The notes beneath the pieces are model-generated. The model searched no databases. It saw only the letters and a program-made list of their open reading frames with translations, and had not been told where the DNA came from. A stretch of 64,000 nt of DNA, taken from contig NZ_JBEWZI010000001.1 of NCBI RefSeq assembly GCF_040566545.1, forward strand, positions 124,001 through 188,000, written 5' to 3'. Of the stretch, positions 26,989 through 35,654 are shown piece by piece. Positions within the stretch are counted from its first letter, which is position 1. Every line of letters begins with the position of its first letter. A program made the position numbers and the translations under genes. The stretch comes from Uliginosibacterium flavum. Lineage in GTDB: Bacteria; Pseudomonadota; Gammaproteobacteria; Burkholderiales; Rhodocyclaceae.

Positions 26989-27330
26989 TTACTTCGGAAT
27001 ATCTTGACCAGGCGCGGACGCCGGCACTACAACAGGCACGACCGGAGCAGCAACGCCTTCCATCAAATCACTCGGGCCTTGCACATGCGACTTTGAGGCA
27101 AAGTAGCTAAGCGTAAGGCTCGAAACAAAAAAGAACGCTGCCAGAATTCCTGTTGTGCGACTGAGGAAGTTCGCAGAACCGGAGGATCCGAAAAGACTGC
27201 CTGATGCGCCGCTACCAAAGGCTGCACCCATGTCAGCCCCCTTGCCGTGCTGAAGAAGCACGAAGCCAATGACGGAACATCCCAACAAGATGTGCAGCAC
27301 AAGCAAAAGACTGAACCAGAAGCTACCCAT
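26989..27330 (-). CDS. secG: Protein translocase subunit SecG
   Basis: The 113-residue membrane protein assists SecYEG protein export. Two membrane helices are visible (residues about 3-21 and 56-75). They flank the conserved LLQHGKGADMGAAFGSGASGSLFGSSGSANFLSRTT loop, read in parts as LLQHGKGADMG and FGSSGSANFLSRTT. The C-terminal tail is rich in Pro, Val and Ala. The start chosen is ATG 27328-27330, since the upstream open frame would cross the promoter at 27365-27393. In many relatives tpiA precedes secG. Here pstB does. Confidence 0.94.
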   Translation of the reverse strand: MGSFWFSLLLVLHILLGCSVIGFVLLQHGKGADMGAAFGSGASGSLFGSSGSANFLSRTTGILAAFFFVSSLTLSYFASKSHVQGPSDLMEGVAAPVVPVVVPASAPGQDIPK

Positions 27331-27364
27331 ATTGGACCCGAGGCGCTGTTTAACGAAAGCCGGA

Positions 27365-27393
27365 AGTATAGACAGGCAGAGGCGCGGGGTCAA
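27365..27393 (-). promoter_or_regulatory. Sigma-70 promoter for secG, tRNA-Leu and nuo
   Basis: On the minus strand TTGACC (27388-27393) and TATACT (27365-27370) are separated by exactly 17 bases. This is a near-consensus promoter placed about 35 bases before the secG start. An 8-bp inverted repeat (27381-27388 with 27400-27407) overlaps the -35 region. It could be the processed end of the pst transcript or a protein-binding site. Confidence 0.85.
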
Positions 27394-27411
27394 CGAAAAC
27401 CCGCGCCCATC

Positions 27412-28194
27412 CTAGCCAAATCGACCCGTGATGTAGTCTTCGGTTTGCTTTTTTTGCGGCTTGATGAACATCTGATCAGTCACCCCGAACTCCACCATCT
27501 CACCCAGATACATGTAAGCGGTGTAATCGGACACGCGTGCAGCCTGCTGCATGTTGTGCGTCACGATCAATATTGTGACCTTGTTCTTCAATTCCGTCAC
27601 CAGCTCTTCAATACTTGCCGTCGCAATCGGATCCAGCGCCGAAGTCGGCTCGTCAAAGAGGATGATTTCCGGATCTGTCGCCAAGGCTCGCGCAATACAC
27701 AAGCGCTGCTGTTGCCCGCCAGACAAATTCGCACCAAGGCTGTTGAGACGATCCTTTACCTCATCCCACAACGCTGCGCCACGCAGGGACTGCTCGACCT
27801 TCTCATCAAGGACTGCCCGACTCCTCTCGCCTCGCACGCGCAAGCCATACGCAACATTTTCGTAGATCGACTTGGGAAAAGGGTTCGCCTTCTGAAACAC
27901 CATGCTGATTCGCATCCGCACTTCAATCGGATCAACTGCACTATCGAGCAAATTGGTGTTATCCGGATGCAAACGAATTTCGCCCTCATAACGGTTGCCA
28001 GGATACAAATCATGCATGCGATTAAAGGAGCGCAGCAAGGTCGACTTCCCGCAGCCAGACGGCCCAATCAAGGCCGTCACTTTGCGTTCATGGATAGGCA
28101 TGTTCACGTTTTTGAGAGCGTGAAACGCACCATAGTGAAAGTTGAAATCCTTGACTTCAGCCTTTATCCGTTCAGGGGTGCTCACAATAGTCAT
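27412..28194 (-). CDS. pstB: Phosphate ABC transporter ATP-binding protein
   Basis: The 260-residue ATPase powers high-affinity phosphate import with PstA and PstC. Walker A is GPSGCGKS, the ABC signature is LSGGQQQR and Walker B is IILFDEPTSALD. The start chosen is ATG 28192-28194 with an AGAGAG site upstream. A TTG at 28212 would add six residues. The gene ends the pst operon. No phoU or phoBR follows within the window, so phosphate signalling genes must lie elsewhere. Confidence 0.97.
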   Translation of the reverse strand: MTIVSTPERIKAEVKDFNFHYGAFHALKNVNMPIHERKVTALIGPSGCGKSTLLRSFNRMHDLYPGNRYEGEIRLHPDNTNLLDSAVDPIEVRMRISMVFQKANPFPKSIYENVAYGLRVRGERSRAVLDEKVEQSLRGAALWDEVKDRLNSLGANLSGGQQQRLCIARALATDPEIILFDEPTSALDPIATASIEELVTELKNKVTILIVTHNMQQAARVSDYTAYMYLGEMVEFGVTDQMFIKPQKKQTEDYITGRFG

Positions 28195-28242
28195 CTGATG
28201 TTCTCTCTGCAAAATCGGTTCAATGGCGGCAATGCAGCAGCA

Positions 28243-29166
28243 TTACCACTTGATATTTTTGCGCAAACGATAGCGCAGCCAGATTGCTGTGGCGTTCATC
28301 AGCAAGGTCATGCAAACCAGCACCAGGCCAGCAGCAGCAGCATTGGCCTGAAAAGCGACTTCAGGGCGTGAAGTCCAGTTGAACATCTGGATTGGAAGTA
28401 CGGTAAAGGCCGCAGACGCCCAATCAAACAGCCCTGCAGTCGGCTCCCCCGTAAAAGGCGCCGACGGCAAATAAGCAATAAAGGTCACAGCCCCAACCAC
28501 CAGCAAAGGTGCTGTTTCGCCAATAGCACGGGCCATGCCGATAATCACGCCCGTCAAAATTCCTGGCGCCGAATAGGGAATGATGTGATCTCGTACCGTC
28601 TGCCAGGTACTTGCACCACAGGCGTAAGCAGCCTCACGCACCATCTGCGGAATCGAGCGAATCGACTCGCGAGTCGCCACGATCACCACCGGCAATATCA
28701 GCAGAGCCAAGGTCAAGCCAGCCGTAAAGATGCTGCGCCCCAAACCCAAGGTGTAAACGAACATCCCCAGCCCAAGCAGGCCATAAACAATCGAAGGAAT
28801 CCCCGCCAGATTCGAAACGTTAATCTCGATGATGTCGGTCATCCAGTTTTTCGGCGCGTACTCCTCAAGATAGACACCCGCAGCGACGCCTAGCGGAATC
28901 GCAAACGCAGCCGTGACCAGCATGACCAATACAGACCCCACCCACGCTGCCAGAATCCCGGCCTGCCCTGCCCGGCGCGACGGAAAACTACTCAGGAAAT
29001 CAAGATTCAGGCGCTCCGCGCCATTCACCCACATTTCGCCAAACAAGGCCAGCAGCGTCAGCACACCTATCATCAAACAAAGAATACCCAGCAGTGCAAA
29101 AACCGCATCATTGCGCTTGTGACTTGCGATCAGATTACGAATAGCCTGAAGATCAGCGTCTTTCAT
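28243..29166 (-). CDS. pstA: Phosphate ABC transporter permease PstA
   Basis: The 307-residue inner-membrane permease has six predicted membrane helices. The coupling-helix motif around EAAYACGASTWQTVRDHIIP contacts PstB. The N-terminus has about 20 hydrophilic residues (MKDADLQAIRNLIASHKRND) before the first helix, with GAGG just upstream of the ATG. It begins one base after the pstC stop and lies 48 bases before pstB. Confidence 0.95.
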   Translation of the reverse strand: MKDADLQAIRNLIASHKRNDAVFALLGILCLMIGVLTLLALFGEMWVNGAERLNLDFLSSFPSRRAGQAGILAAWVGSVLVMLVTAAFAIPLGVAAGVYLEEYAPKNWMTDIIEINVSNLAGIPSIVYGLLGLGMFVYTLGLGRSIFTAGLTLALLILPVVIVATRESIRSIPQMVREAAYACGASTWQTVRDHIIPYSAPGILTGVIIGMARAIGETAPLLVVGAVTFIAYLPSAPFTGEPTAGLFDWASAAFTVLPIQMFNWTSRPEVAFQANAAAAGLVLVCMTLLMNATAIWLRYRLRKNIKW

Positions 29167-29167
29167 A

Positions 29168-30079
29168 TCAATACACCTCGCGATATTTTTTGCGCAATAA
29201 ATGGCCCATTACATTGAGACCCAGAGTAATCACCATCAAGGTCAGGCCGGCAGCAAAAATCGTCTGATAACCGACAGAATCCTGCGGTAGATCGCCTTGC
29301 GAAACGCCGGCAATGTATGAAGCCAAAGTCATTGCTGATTCAGCCGGATTGAATGTCAGATTGGGCTGACCACCCGCTGCGACCGCCACAATCATGGTTT
29401 CCCCGATTGCGCGCGAAATTGCCAGCACATACCCAGAGCCCACACCGGAAATGGCTGCAGGAAACACGACACGCAAAGCAGTCTGCAAGCGCGTTGCTCC
29501 CATCGCATAAGAGCCCTCGCGCAGACTCATCGGTACTGCGCGCATGGAATCCTCGGCCAATGAACTGACATAAGGAACGATCATCACCCCCATTACCAAG
29601 CCGGCAGACAAGACATTGAATCCAGGCAACTCGGGAAACAAGGACTGCAAAAAAGGGGTAACCGTAATCAGAGCAAAATAGCCAAACACGATGGTGGGAA
29701 TCCCGCCCAACAATTCCAGAATCGGCTTGGCGGCTTCACGCACCGCAAAACTCGCGAACTCGGAAAGATAGATGGCAATCACCGTACCGAGCGGCAAAGC
29801 AACAAACAATGCCACAGCCGAACTGGTCAGAGTGCCGGAAATCAGAACCATGATGCCGTAGTGAGCATCGTCAAACAGAGGCGTCCATTGTGTGTCGGTT
29901 AAAAAATCGACGATCGACACATGCCGAAAGAAATCCATGGACTCAGACACCAGGATATAAACAATCCCCAGCGTCGTCACCACAGAAATGAATGCAGCCA
30001 AAAACAGAATGGCCTCAATTCCGGTCTCCCGGATATTCCGCATCCTGCTCTTGCGCAAGCGATCACTTACCACACTCAT
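29168..30079 (-). CDS. pstC: Phosphate ABC transporter permease PstC
   Basis: The 303-residue permease pairs with PstA to form the phosphate channel. The coupling-helix region is REGSYAMGATRLQTALRVVFP. The start chosen is ATG 30077-30079, with GGGAG 4 bases upstream, giving MSVVSDRLRKS. A longer frame from 30172 would run through the pstS terminator region and is unlikely. A terminator lies between pstS and this gene, so pstCAB is probably made at lower level than pstS. Confidence 0.95.
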   Translation of the reverse strand: MSVVSDRLRKSRMRNIRETGIEAILFLAAFISVVTTLGIVYILVSESMDFFRHVSIVDFLTDTQWTPLFDDAHYGIMVLISGTLTSSAVALFVALPLGTVIAIYLSEFASFAVREAAKPILELLGGIPTIVFGYFALITVTPFLQSLFPELPGFNVLSAGLVMGVMIVPYVSSLAEDSMRAVPMSLREGSYAMGATRLQTALRVVFPAAISGVGSGYVLAISRAIGETMIVAVAAGGQPNLTFNPAESAMTLASYIAGVSQGDLPQDSVGYQTIFAAGLTLMVITLGLNVMGHLLRKKYREVY

Positions 30080-30149
30080 GGCGCTCCCACTCTCTGCTAT
30101 AGCAACTTGAATCATCTGAGTGTACCAAGCCAAACACCTGAAATCACCG

Positions 30150-30184
30150 AAAAAAACCCCGGGCGCCATCAAGGAACCCGGGGC
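30150..30184 (-). terminator. Rho-independent terminator between pstS and pstC
   Basis: On the minus strand the stem CCCCGGG/CCCGGGG (30177-30183 with 30157-30163) with a 13-base loop is followed by seven T residues. It is an intra-operon terminator that should reduce transcription from pstS into pstCAB, as fits the need for excess binding protein. Confidence 0.88.
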
Positions 30185-30205
30185 TTCGCCCTTACACGCC
30201 CAAAA

Positions 30206-31213
30206 TTACTCTTTCGGTTCGCGCTTAAGCAGATCAGAAACCTTCACACCCACTTCATTGTGACCACCAAAAGCCGTTCCAGTACGCAGCTTGCCGAAGT
30301 TATCGGCAGCATGCTTGTAGTCGGCTGCCGACAACGGAACGTACTTCACCTCTTGCGAATACTTGCCTGCATTTTTCAGGTAAAACTCGATAAATTCCTT
30401 CACTTCAGGACGCTTGGCCGAATCGGCATTCACGTAAATGAAGATCGGGCGCGCCAGCGGGTTATAGCTGCCGTCAATAACAGCCTTCTCAGAGGGCAGC
30501 ACAGCCGTCTTGCCACCTGCCGGAGTAATCGCCAAAGCCTTCAGCTTGCTCTTGTTTTCTGCGTAGTAGGCGTAGCCAAAATAGCCGATACCACCAAGGT
30601 CACGCGAGACGCCCTGAACAAGCACATTGTCATCTTCAGAGGCCGTATAGTCGCCGCGTGAAGACTTGGACTTGCCGACCGTAGCTTCGGTGAAGTATTC
30701 GAACGTCCCGGAATCTGTGCCGGGGCCAAACAGCTTGAGCTCCCGATCAGGGAAAGCTGGATTAACTTGCTTCCAATTGGTAATTTTGCCTTGTGCAGCC
30801 GGCTCCCACATCGCCTTCAACTCTTCGACCGAGATGCTGTTGAGCGGATTTTTTTGATTGACGACCACCGTCAATGCATCAAACGCAACCGGCAATTCCA
30901 CATACTTGACGCCGGCAGCCTTGCAGGCTTCCATTTCTTTTGCCGTAATCGGGCGCGAGGCATCCGCCACATCGATACGCAAAGAGGCATCGGCGATACA
31001 GAATTTCTTGAAGCCGCCGCCGGTGCCGGACATACCCACAGTCACCTTGACAGCGCCTTTTTTCAGCTTCTGAAAGTCTTCAGCTGCCGCCTCTGAAATC
31101 GGGAACACAGTGCTGGAACCGTCGACCTTGACGACTGTTTGAGCCTTGGCGGCCAGAGCGGAAAAACCCGCTGCAATCACAATGGCCATGGCGGCCAGCT
31201 TGAAACCATTCAT
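30206..31213 (-). CDS. pstS: Phosphate ABC transporter substrate-binding protein
   Basis: The 335-residue periplasmic phosphate-binding protein starts with a Sec signal peptide ending in SALAAKA (about residue 24). The mature N-terminus has KVDGSSTVFPISEAAAEDF, and GMSGTGGGFKKFC supplies phosphate-binding Ser/Thr/Gly. DSGTFEYFTEA near residue 165 is the second phosphate-binding loop. A Pho box and -10 element lie upstream, so it should be induced by phosphate starvation. A strong terminator follows it. Confidence 0.97.
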   Translation of the reverse strand: MNGFKLAAMAIVIAAGFSALAAKAQTVVKVDGSSTVFPISEAAAEDFQKLKKGAVKVTVGMSGTGGGFKKFCIADASLRIDVADASRPITAKEMEACKAAGVKYVELPVAFDALTVVVNQKNPLNSISVEELKAMWEPAAQGKITNWKQVNPAFPDRELKLFGPGTDSGTFEYFTEATVGKSKSSRGDYTASEDDNVLVQGVSRDLGGIGYFGYAYYAENKSKLKALAITPAGGKTAVLPSEKAVIDGSYNPLARPIFIYVNADSAKRPEVKEFIEFYLKNAGKYSQEVKYVPLSAADYKHAADNFGKLRTGTAFGGHNEVGVKVSDLLKREPKE

Positions 31214-31256
31214 TGAATTTCTCCTATCAAGTTGGATCGGATCACCAACATTACAG

Positions 31257-31290
31257 AGTATATGAACGGATTGTTACAGCTTTGCTACAG
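31257..31290 (-). promoter_or_regulatory. Pho box and -10 element of the pstSCAB promoter
   Basis: On the minus strand CTGTAGC-AAAG-CTGTAAC (31273-31290) matches the PhoB-binding layout of two 7-base repeats separated by four bases. Ten bases downstream is TATACT (31257-31262), a good -10. No separate -35 is needed because PhoB takes its place. The -10 lies about 45 bases before the pstS start. Confidence 0.85.
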
Positions 31291-31317
31291 TCGCCATGGA
31301 AAGCTGATTTTTGGTGT

Positions 31318-32670
31318 TTACTCAACCGCCAATGTAACCGCCGCCGCAATCTGACGCGCCAAGCGCTCGACCTTCTCGCCATCCGCACCTTCAACCAGCA
31401 CGCGCAACAAGGGCTCGGTCCCGGACGGGCGCAACAGCACGCGCCCTTCACTCCCCAGCTCGGCCTCGGCTGATGCTTGCGCCGCCGCAATCCCGCCATC
31501 TGAAATCCAGTCAAAGCCGGCTTTCATGCGTACATTGATAAGTTTTTGCGGATAAAAAACCAAGTCAACACAGGCCTCAGGCAAACTCTCATTACGCAGA
31601 CGCAAAGCCGCCAGCACCTGAAGTGCCGAAACGATGCCATCGCCCGTAGTGTGTCGATCCAGACAGATGATATGACCGGAATTCTCGCCACCCAGCTTGA
31701 AACCCTTTTCGATGAGCAGCTCGAGCACATAGCGATCACCGACCTTGGCACGACAAAATGGGACACCCAGCCGCTTGATCGCATGTTCGAAACCCAGATT
31801 GCTCATCAAGGTGCCGACCACGCCATCCAGCTTGCCTTCGGCCTGCTGGGCCCGAGCAATCACGTAGAGCAGCTTGTCACCATCATAGAGTTCCCCGGCA
31901 CGATCGCACATCAGCACCCGGTCCGCATCGCCATCGAGCGCAATGCCAATATCCGCGCCACTCTTCAGCACGGCCTCACGCAGACTGGCAGGCACCGTCG
32001 CACCCACACCGTCATTGATGTTGAGCCCATTCGGCGCGACGCCAACACTCACCACCTCGGCGCCCAGCTCGTGAAATACCTTTGGAGCAATCTGATACGC
32101 AGCCCCATTGGCGCAATCCAGCGCGATTTTCAGGCCGCGCAGATTCAGATCGTTCGGAAAGCTACTCTTGCAGAATTCGATATAGCGTCCTGCTGCGTCC
32201 TCGATACGGCGCGCACGCCCAAGCGCCGATGACTCTGCGCAGCCCATCGGCTCATCCAGATGCGCTTCGATTTCCTCCTCGACCGAATCCGGCAGCTTGG
32301 TGCCGCCCGCAGAGAAAAACTTGATGCCGTTATCGTAGTAAGGGTTGTGCGAGGCGGAAATAACCACTCCAGCCTGCAAGCGCAGGGCGCGCGTCAGGTA
32401 AGCCACGGCCGGTGTCGGGATCGGACCGGCAAGAATTACATGCACGCCAGCGGCCGCAAAACCGGCTTCCAAAGCAGCTTCCAGCATGTAGCCGGAAATC
32501 CGGGTGTCCTTGCCGATCAGTACCGCAGGATGCTCACCGGGCTGCAGTTGCTCGCGCGCAACCAGCGTCTTGCCCGCGGCATAACCCAGACGCATCACGA
32601 ATTCGGGAGTAATCGGGTTCTGCCCAACCAGCCCTCGCACACCATCCGTACCAAAATATTTGCGCGCCAC
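31318..32670 (-). CDS. glmM: Phosphoglucosamine mutase
   Basis: The 450-residue enzyme makes glucosamine-1-phosphate for peptidoglycan and lipopolysaccharide. The phosphoserine loop is ISASHNPYYDNGIKFF near residue 100. The metal site is DGDADR near 243. The sugar-binding loop is GENSGHI near 327 and the phosphate-binding loop is RPSGTEPLLRV near 416. The start is GTG at 32668-32670 with GAGGG upstream. It follows folP on the same strand, as in most proteobacteria. Confidence 0.97.
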   Translation of the reverse strand: MARKYFGTDGVRGLVGQNPITPEFVMRLGYAAGKTLVAREQLQPGEHPAVLIGKDTRISGYMLEAALEAGFAAAGVHVILAGPIPTPAVAYLTRALRLQAGVVISASHNPYYDNGIKFFSAGGTKLPDSVEEEIEAHLDEPMGCAESSALGRARRIEDAAGRYIEFCKSSFPNDLNLRGLKIALDCANGAAYQIAPKVFHELGAEVVSVGVAPNGLNINDGVGATVPASLREAVLKSGADIGIALDGDADRVLMCDRAGELYDGDKLLYVIARAQQAEGKLDGVVGTLMSNLGFEHAIKRLGVPFCRAKVGDRYVLELLIEKGFKLGGENSGHIICLDRHTTGDGIVSALQVLAALRLRNESLPEACVDLVFYPQKLINVRMKAGFDWISDGGIAAAQASAEAELGSEGRVLLRPSGTEPLLRVLVEGADGEKVERLARQIAAAVTLAVE

Positions 32671-32722
32671 GTTCTATTCCCTCTCAAGTGGATGCGGATT
32701 GTGCCCGTCTGACGGACAAGTC

Positions 32723-33577
32723 TCAATAGACGTTCGGGCGATCCAGATCAATCGCCGCCCACATCGCCAAGGCATCGCGCGTTGCCGCCACATCATGCAC
32801 CCGCAGAATAGCCGCTCCGCGCTGCGCAGCCAGCACGGCGGTCACGATACTGGCAGGTAAACGTTCGCCAACAGCCCGTCCGGTGAGCGCACCCAGCATG
32901 GTTTTGCGCGACACCCCCACCAAGAGCGGGTATCCATGGGCCATTACACGGGACATGCCCTGAAACAGGCTCAGGTTGTGCTCCAGCGTCTTGCCAAAGC
33001 CGAAACCCGGATCCAGAGCCACTCTTGAAGCACCCACCCCTGCAGACGCAAGCGCAGCGCACCTCTCCAGCAGAAAGGCTTCCACCTCTCCGACAATATC
33101 CGCATAAACCGGCGCTTGTTGCATGCTGCGCGGTTCGCCCTGCATGTGCATCAAACACACGCCGACATCCGAGGCAGCTACCGCCTCAAGCGCGCCCGGC
33201 GCACGCAAGGCATTGATGTCGTTGATGATGGCCGCTCCTGCCGCAATCGCCGCACGCATGACTGACGGCTTCACCGTATCCACCGAGACTGGCACACCCA
33301 AGCCCACCAAAGCCTCCACCACAGGAATCACGCGCGCCAACTCTTCGTCCACGCTGACCGATTCCGCACCAGGCCGCGAGGACTCGCCCCCCACATCCAG
33401 AATTTTTGCGCCATCCTGTAGAGCTTGCTCGCCCTGCTTTAGAGCCATCTCGACCGATCCGGCCAAGCCATCGCCCGAAAATGAATCCGGCGTCACGTTA
33501 ATGATCGCCATGATTGCCGGCACATCGAATTCGAGCCGGAATCGGCCGCACTGCCAGACAGGCACTTCTGATCTCAT
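32723..33577 (-). CDS. folP: Dihydropteroate synthase
   Basis: The 284-residue TIM-barrel enzyme joins p-aminobenzoate to hydroxymethyl-dihydropterin diphosphate. It is the sulfonamide target. Motifs are NVTPDSFSGDG near residue 27 and ILDVGGESSRPGA near 59. The pterin-site Lys and Arg appear in GVSRKTMLG and LRVHDV. I chose ATG 33575-33577, with GAGGA eight bases upstream. Two upstream ATG codons lack proper spacing. It lies between ftsH and glmM, the standard order. Confidence 0.95.
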   Translation of the reverse strand: MRSEVPVWQCGRFRLEFDVPAIMAIINVTPDSFSGDGLAGSVEMALKQGEQALQDGAKILDVGGESSRPGAESVSVDEELARVIPVVEALVGLGVPVSVDTVKPSVMRAAIAAGAAIINDINALRAPGALEAVAASDVGVCLMHMQGEPRSMQQAPVYADIVGEVEAFLLERCAALASAGVGASRVALDPGFGFGKTLEHNLSLFQGMSRVMAHGYPLLVGVSRKTMLGALTGRAVGERLPASIVTAVLAAQRGAAILRVHDVAATRDALAMWAAIDLDRPNVY

Positions 33578-33601
33578 GCAAAACATCCTCGACAATACAA
33601 G

Positions 33602-33624
33602 CAAAAAACCCCGCCGAAGCGGGG
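33602..33624 (-). terminator. Terminator between ftsH and folP
   Basis: On the minus strand the stem CCCCGC-TTCG-GCGGGG, with a stable TTCG tetraloop, is followed by six T residues. It lies 21 bases after the ftsH stop and before folP, so folP-glmM need read-through or another promoter. Confidence 0.9.
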
Positions 33625-33645
33625 CTGATTCAAGTGTGAGGTGGC

Positions 33646-35541
33646 TCAGACAACAGGCGCCGGCGCATTCGGCTCAGCTCCCGGGCCCTCATCCGGCTTT
33701 GGCGGCTGCGAACTCGACAAAGGCTTCGGCGGCCGTGGAGCACGCCCTGCCATGATGTCCTTGATCTGATCAGCGTCGATGGTTTCCCATTCCAGCAAAG
33801 CGGCCGTCATCGCCTCGACCTTGTCGCGATTCTCTTCAAGCAAGCGTTTGGCCAAAGCATATTGTTCGTCAATGATGCGACGAATTTCCGAGTCGACCTT
33901 CTGCATCGTCGCTTCCGACACATTTTTGTGCGTTGTCACAGAACGCCCCAGAAAGACCTCCCCGTCGTTCTCGGCGTAAACCATCGGACCAAGAAGTTCG
34001 GACATTCCGTAACGCGTCACCATATCGCGGGCAATCGCTGTTGCTCGCTCGAAATCATTCGATGCGCCGGTTGAAATATTGCCCACAAACAAATCTTCCG
34101 CCACGCGCCCGCCGAACAACATGCTGATCTGGGCCAGCATCTGATCCTGATACAGACTGAAACGATCCCGCTCCGGCAAGGACCAGGTCACGCCCAGCGC
34201 ACGGCCACGGGGAATCACCGAAACCTTATGTACCGGGTCGCAGCCAGGCAACAAAGACCCGATGATGGCGTGCCCAGACTCGTGATACGCAGTAGCTTTC
34301 TTTTCCTCCGGCAGGATCACCATGGACTTGCGCTCGGCGCCCATGAAGATCTTGTCTTTGGCGCGCTCGAAATCTTCCATATCCACCAGACGCTTATTGC
34401 TGCGTGCGGCAAACAGAGCGGCTTCATTCACCAGATTGGCCAAGTCGGCACCCGCCATGCCCGGCGTTCCGCGCGCCAGCACGCCCGGATCCACGTCAGG
34501 CGCCACCGGCACCTTACGCATGTGCACCTTGAGGATCTGTTCACGGCCACGGATATCAGGCAGCGGCACGGTAACCTGACGGTCGAAACGCCCCGGACGC
34601 AACAGCGCCGGATCAAGTACGTCCGGCCGGTTGGTCGCAGCGATCACAATCACGCCCGACGCGCCTTCAAAGCCATCCATTTCGACCAGCAACTGATTCA
34701 AGGTCTGTTCGCGTTCATCATTCCCGCCGCCCAAACCAGCACCACGCTGCCGGCCAACCGCATCAATTTCGTCAATGAAGATGATACAGGGAGCCGTTTT
34801 CTTGGCATTTTCGAACATGTCACGCACACGCGAAGCACCGACACCCACGAACATTTCGACGAAATCAGAGCCAGAGATACTATAGAACGGTACCTTGGCT
34901 TCGCCGGCAATCGCCTTGGCCAGCAAGGTTTTACCGGTACCCGGGGAGCCCACCATCAGCACACCACGCGGAATCCGGCCACCCAGCTTCTGGAATTTTG
35001 AGGGGTCGCGCAGGAACTCAACCAGTTCGGCGACCTCTTCCTTGGCTTCATCACAACCCGCGACATCCGCAAAGGTGATCGAATTGGCCGATTCATCCAG
35101 CATCCGCGCCTTGCTCTTGCCGAACGAAAACGCCCCGCCTTTGCCGCCGCCCTGCATTTGCCGCATGAAGAAGAAGAACAGACCCACCATCAAGGCGATC
35201 GGCAACAACTGAAACAGCAAACCTATCAGAAACGACTGCTCCTCTCTGGGTTTGATGGAAACGGCCACACCATATTTGCGCAAGTCTTCGACCATGAACA
35301 GATCGCGCGGAGGCGTATTCACCGTTATCTGACGCTTGTCCTGAGTTGTCACGATGGCCAGATCGCTCTGGGCATCCAGCGTCACCTTGTCAATGCGGCC
35401 TGCTTTGGCCTCATCCATAAACTGGGAATACTCCATCGTGTTCTGAGCAACCTGACGGTTACTGAAAGAACTGACAAGGGAATAAACCACCACAAGTACC
35501 AGCAACCAGATGGCGGCATTTTTGAAGACGTTGTTGTTCAA
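33646..35541 (-). CDS. ftsH: ATP-dependent zinc metalloprotease FtsH
   Basis: The 631-residue membrane-anchored AAA+ protease degrades misfolded membrane proteins and regulators. Helix 1 is at residues 8-26 and helix 2 at about 103-125. Walker A is GSPGTGKT (198-205). A Walker B, second region of homology and FVGVGASRVR pore motif follow, and the zinc site is HESGH. A third metal-binding Asp lies downstream in the SNDFERAT region. I chose the TTG at 35539-35541 (MNNNVFKNAAIW) because GGGAG lies five bases upstream. The longer frame would add 28 atypical residues. The C-terminus is Pro-rich. It follows rlmE, the standard order. Confidence 0.96.
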   Translation of the reverse strand: MNNNVFKNAAIWLLVLVVVYSLVSSFSNRQVAQNTMEYSQFMDEAKAGRIDKVTLDAQSDLAIVTTQDKRQITVNTPPRDLFMVEDLRKYGVAVSIKPREEQSFLIGLLFQLLPIALMVGLFFFFMRQMQGGGKGGAFSFGKSKARMLDESANSITFADVAGCDEAKEEVAELVEFLRDPSKFQKLGGRIPRGVLMVGSPGTGKTLLAKAIAGEAKVPFYSISGSDFVEMFVGVGASRVRDMFENAKKTAPCIIFIDEIDAVGRQRGAGLGGGNDEREQTLNQLLVEMDGFEGASGVIVIAATNRPDVLDPALLRPGRFDRQVTVPLPDIRGREQILKVHMRKVPVAPDVDPGVLARGTPGMAGADLANLVNEAALFAARSNKRLVDMEDFERAKDKIFMGAERKSMVILPEEKKATAYHESGHAIIGSLLPGCDPVHKVSVIPRGRALGVTWSLPERDRFSLYQDQMLAQISMLFGGRVAEDLFVGNISTGASNDFERATAIARDMVTRYGMSELLGPMVYAENDGEVFLGRSVTTHKNVSEATMQKVDSEIRRIIDEQYALAKRLLEENRDKVEAMTAALLEWETIDADQIKDIMAGRAPRPPKPLSSSQPPKPDEGPGAEPNAPAPVV

Positions 35542-35654
35542 GGTGACTCCCGATTCACTCCGGCTGAAATTGCCGGATATAACTTGTACTTGACCGATTC
35601 TAAGTCTGAACGTTCCCGCCGACAATCAATCTAGCCGACGGTCCATCGATCACA

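Noticed and set aside
27381..27407. Terminator after pstB
   Set aside because: The 8-bp stem is strong but no T-run follows on the minus strand, and the repeat overlaps the secG -35, so I treat it only as a possible operator or processed end.
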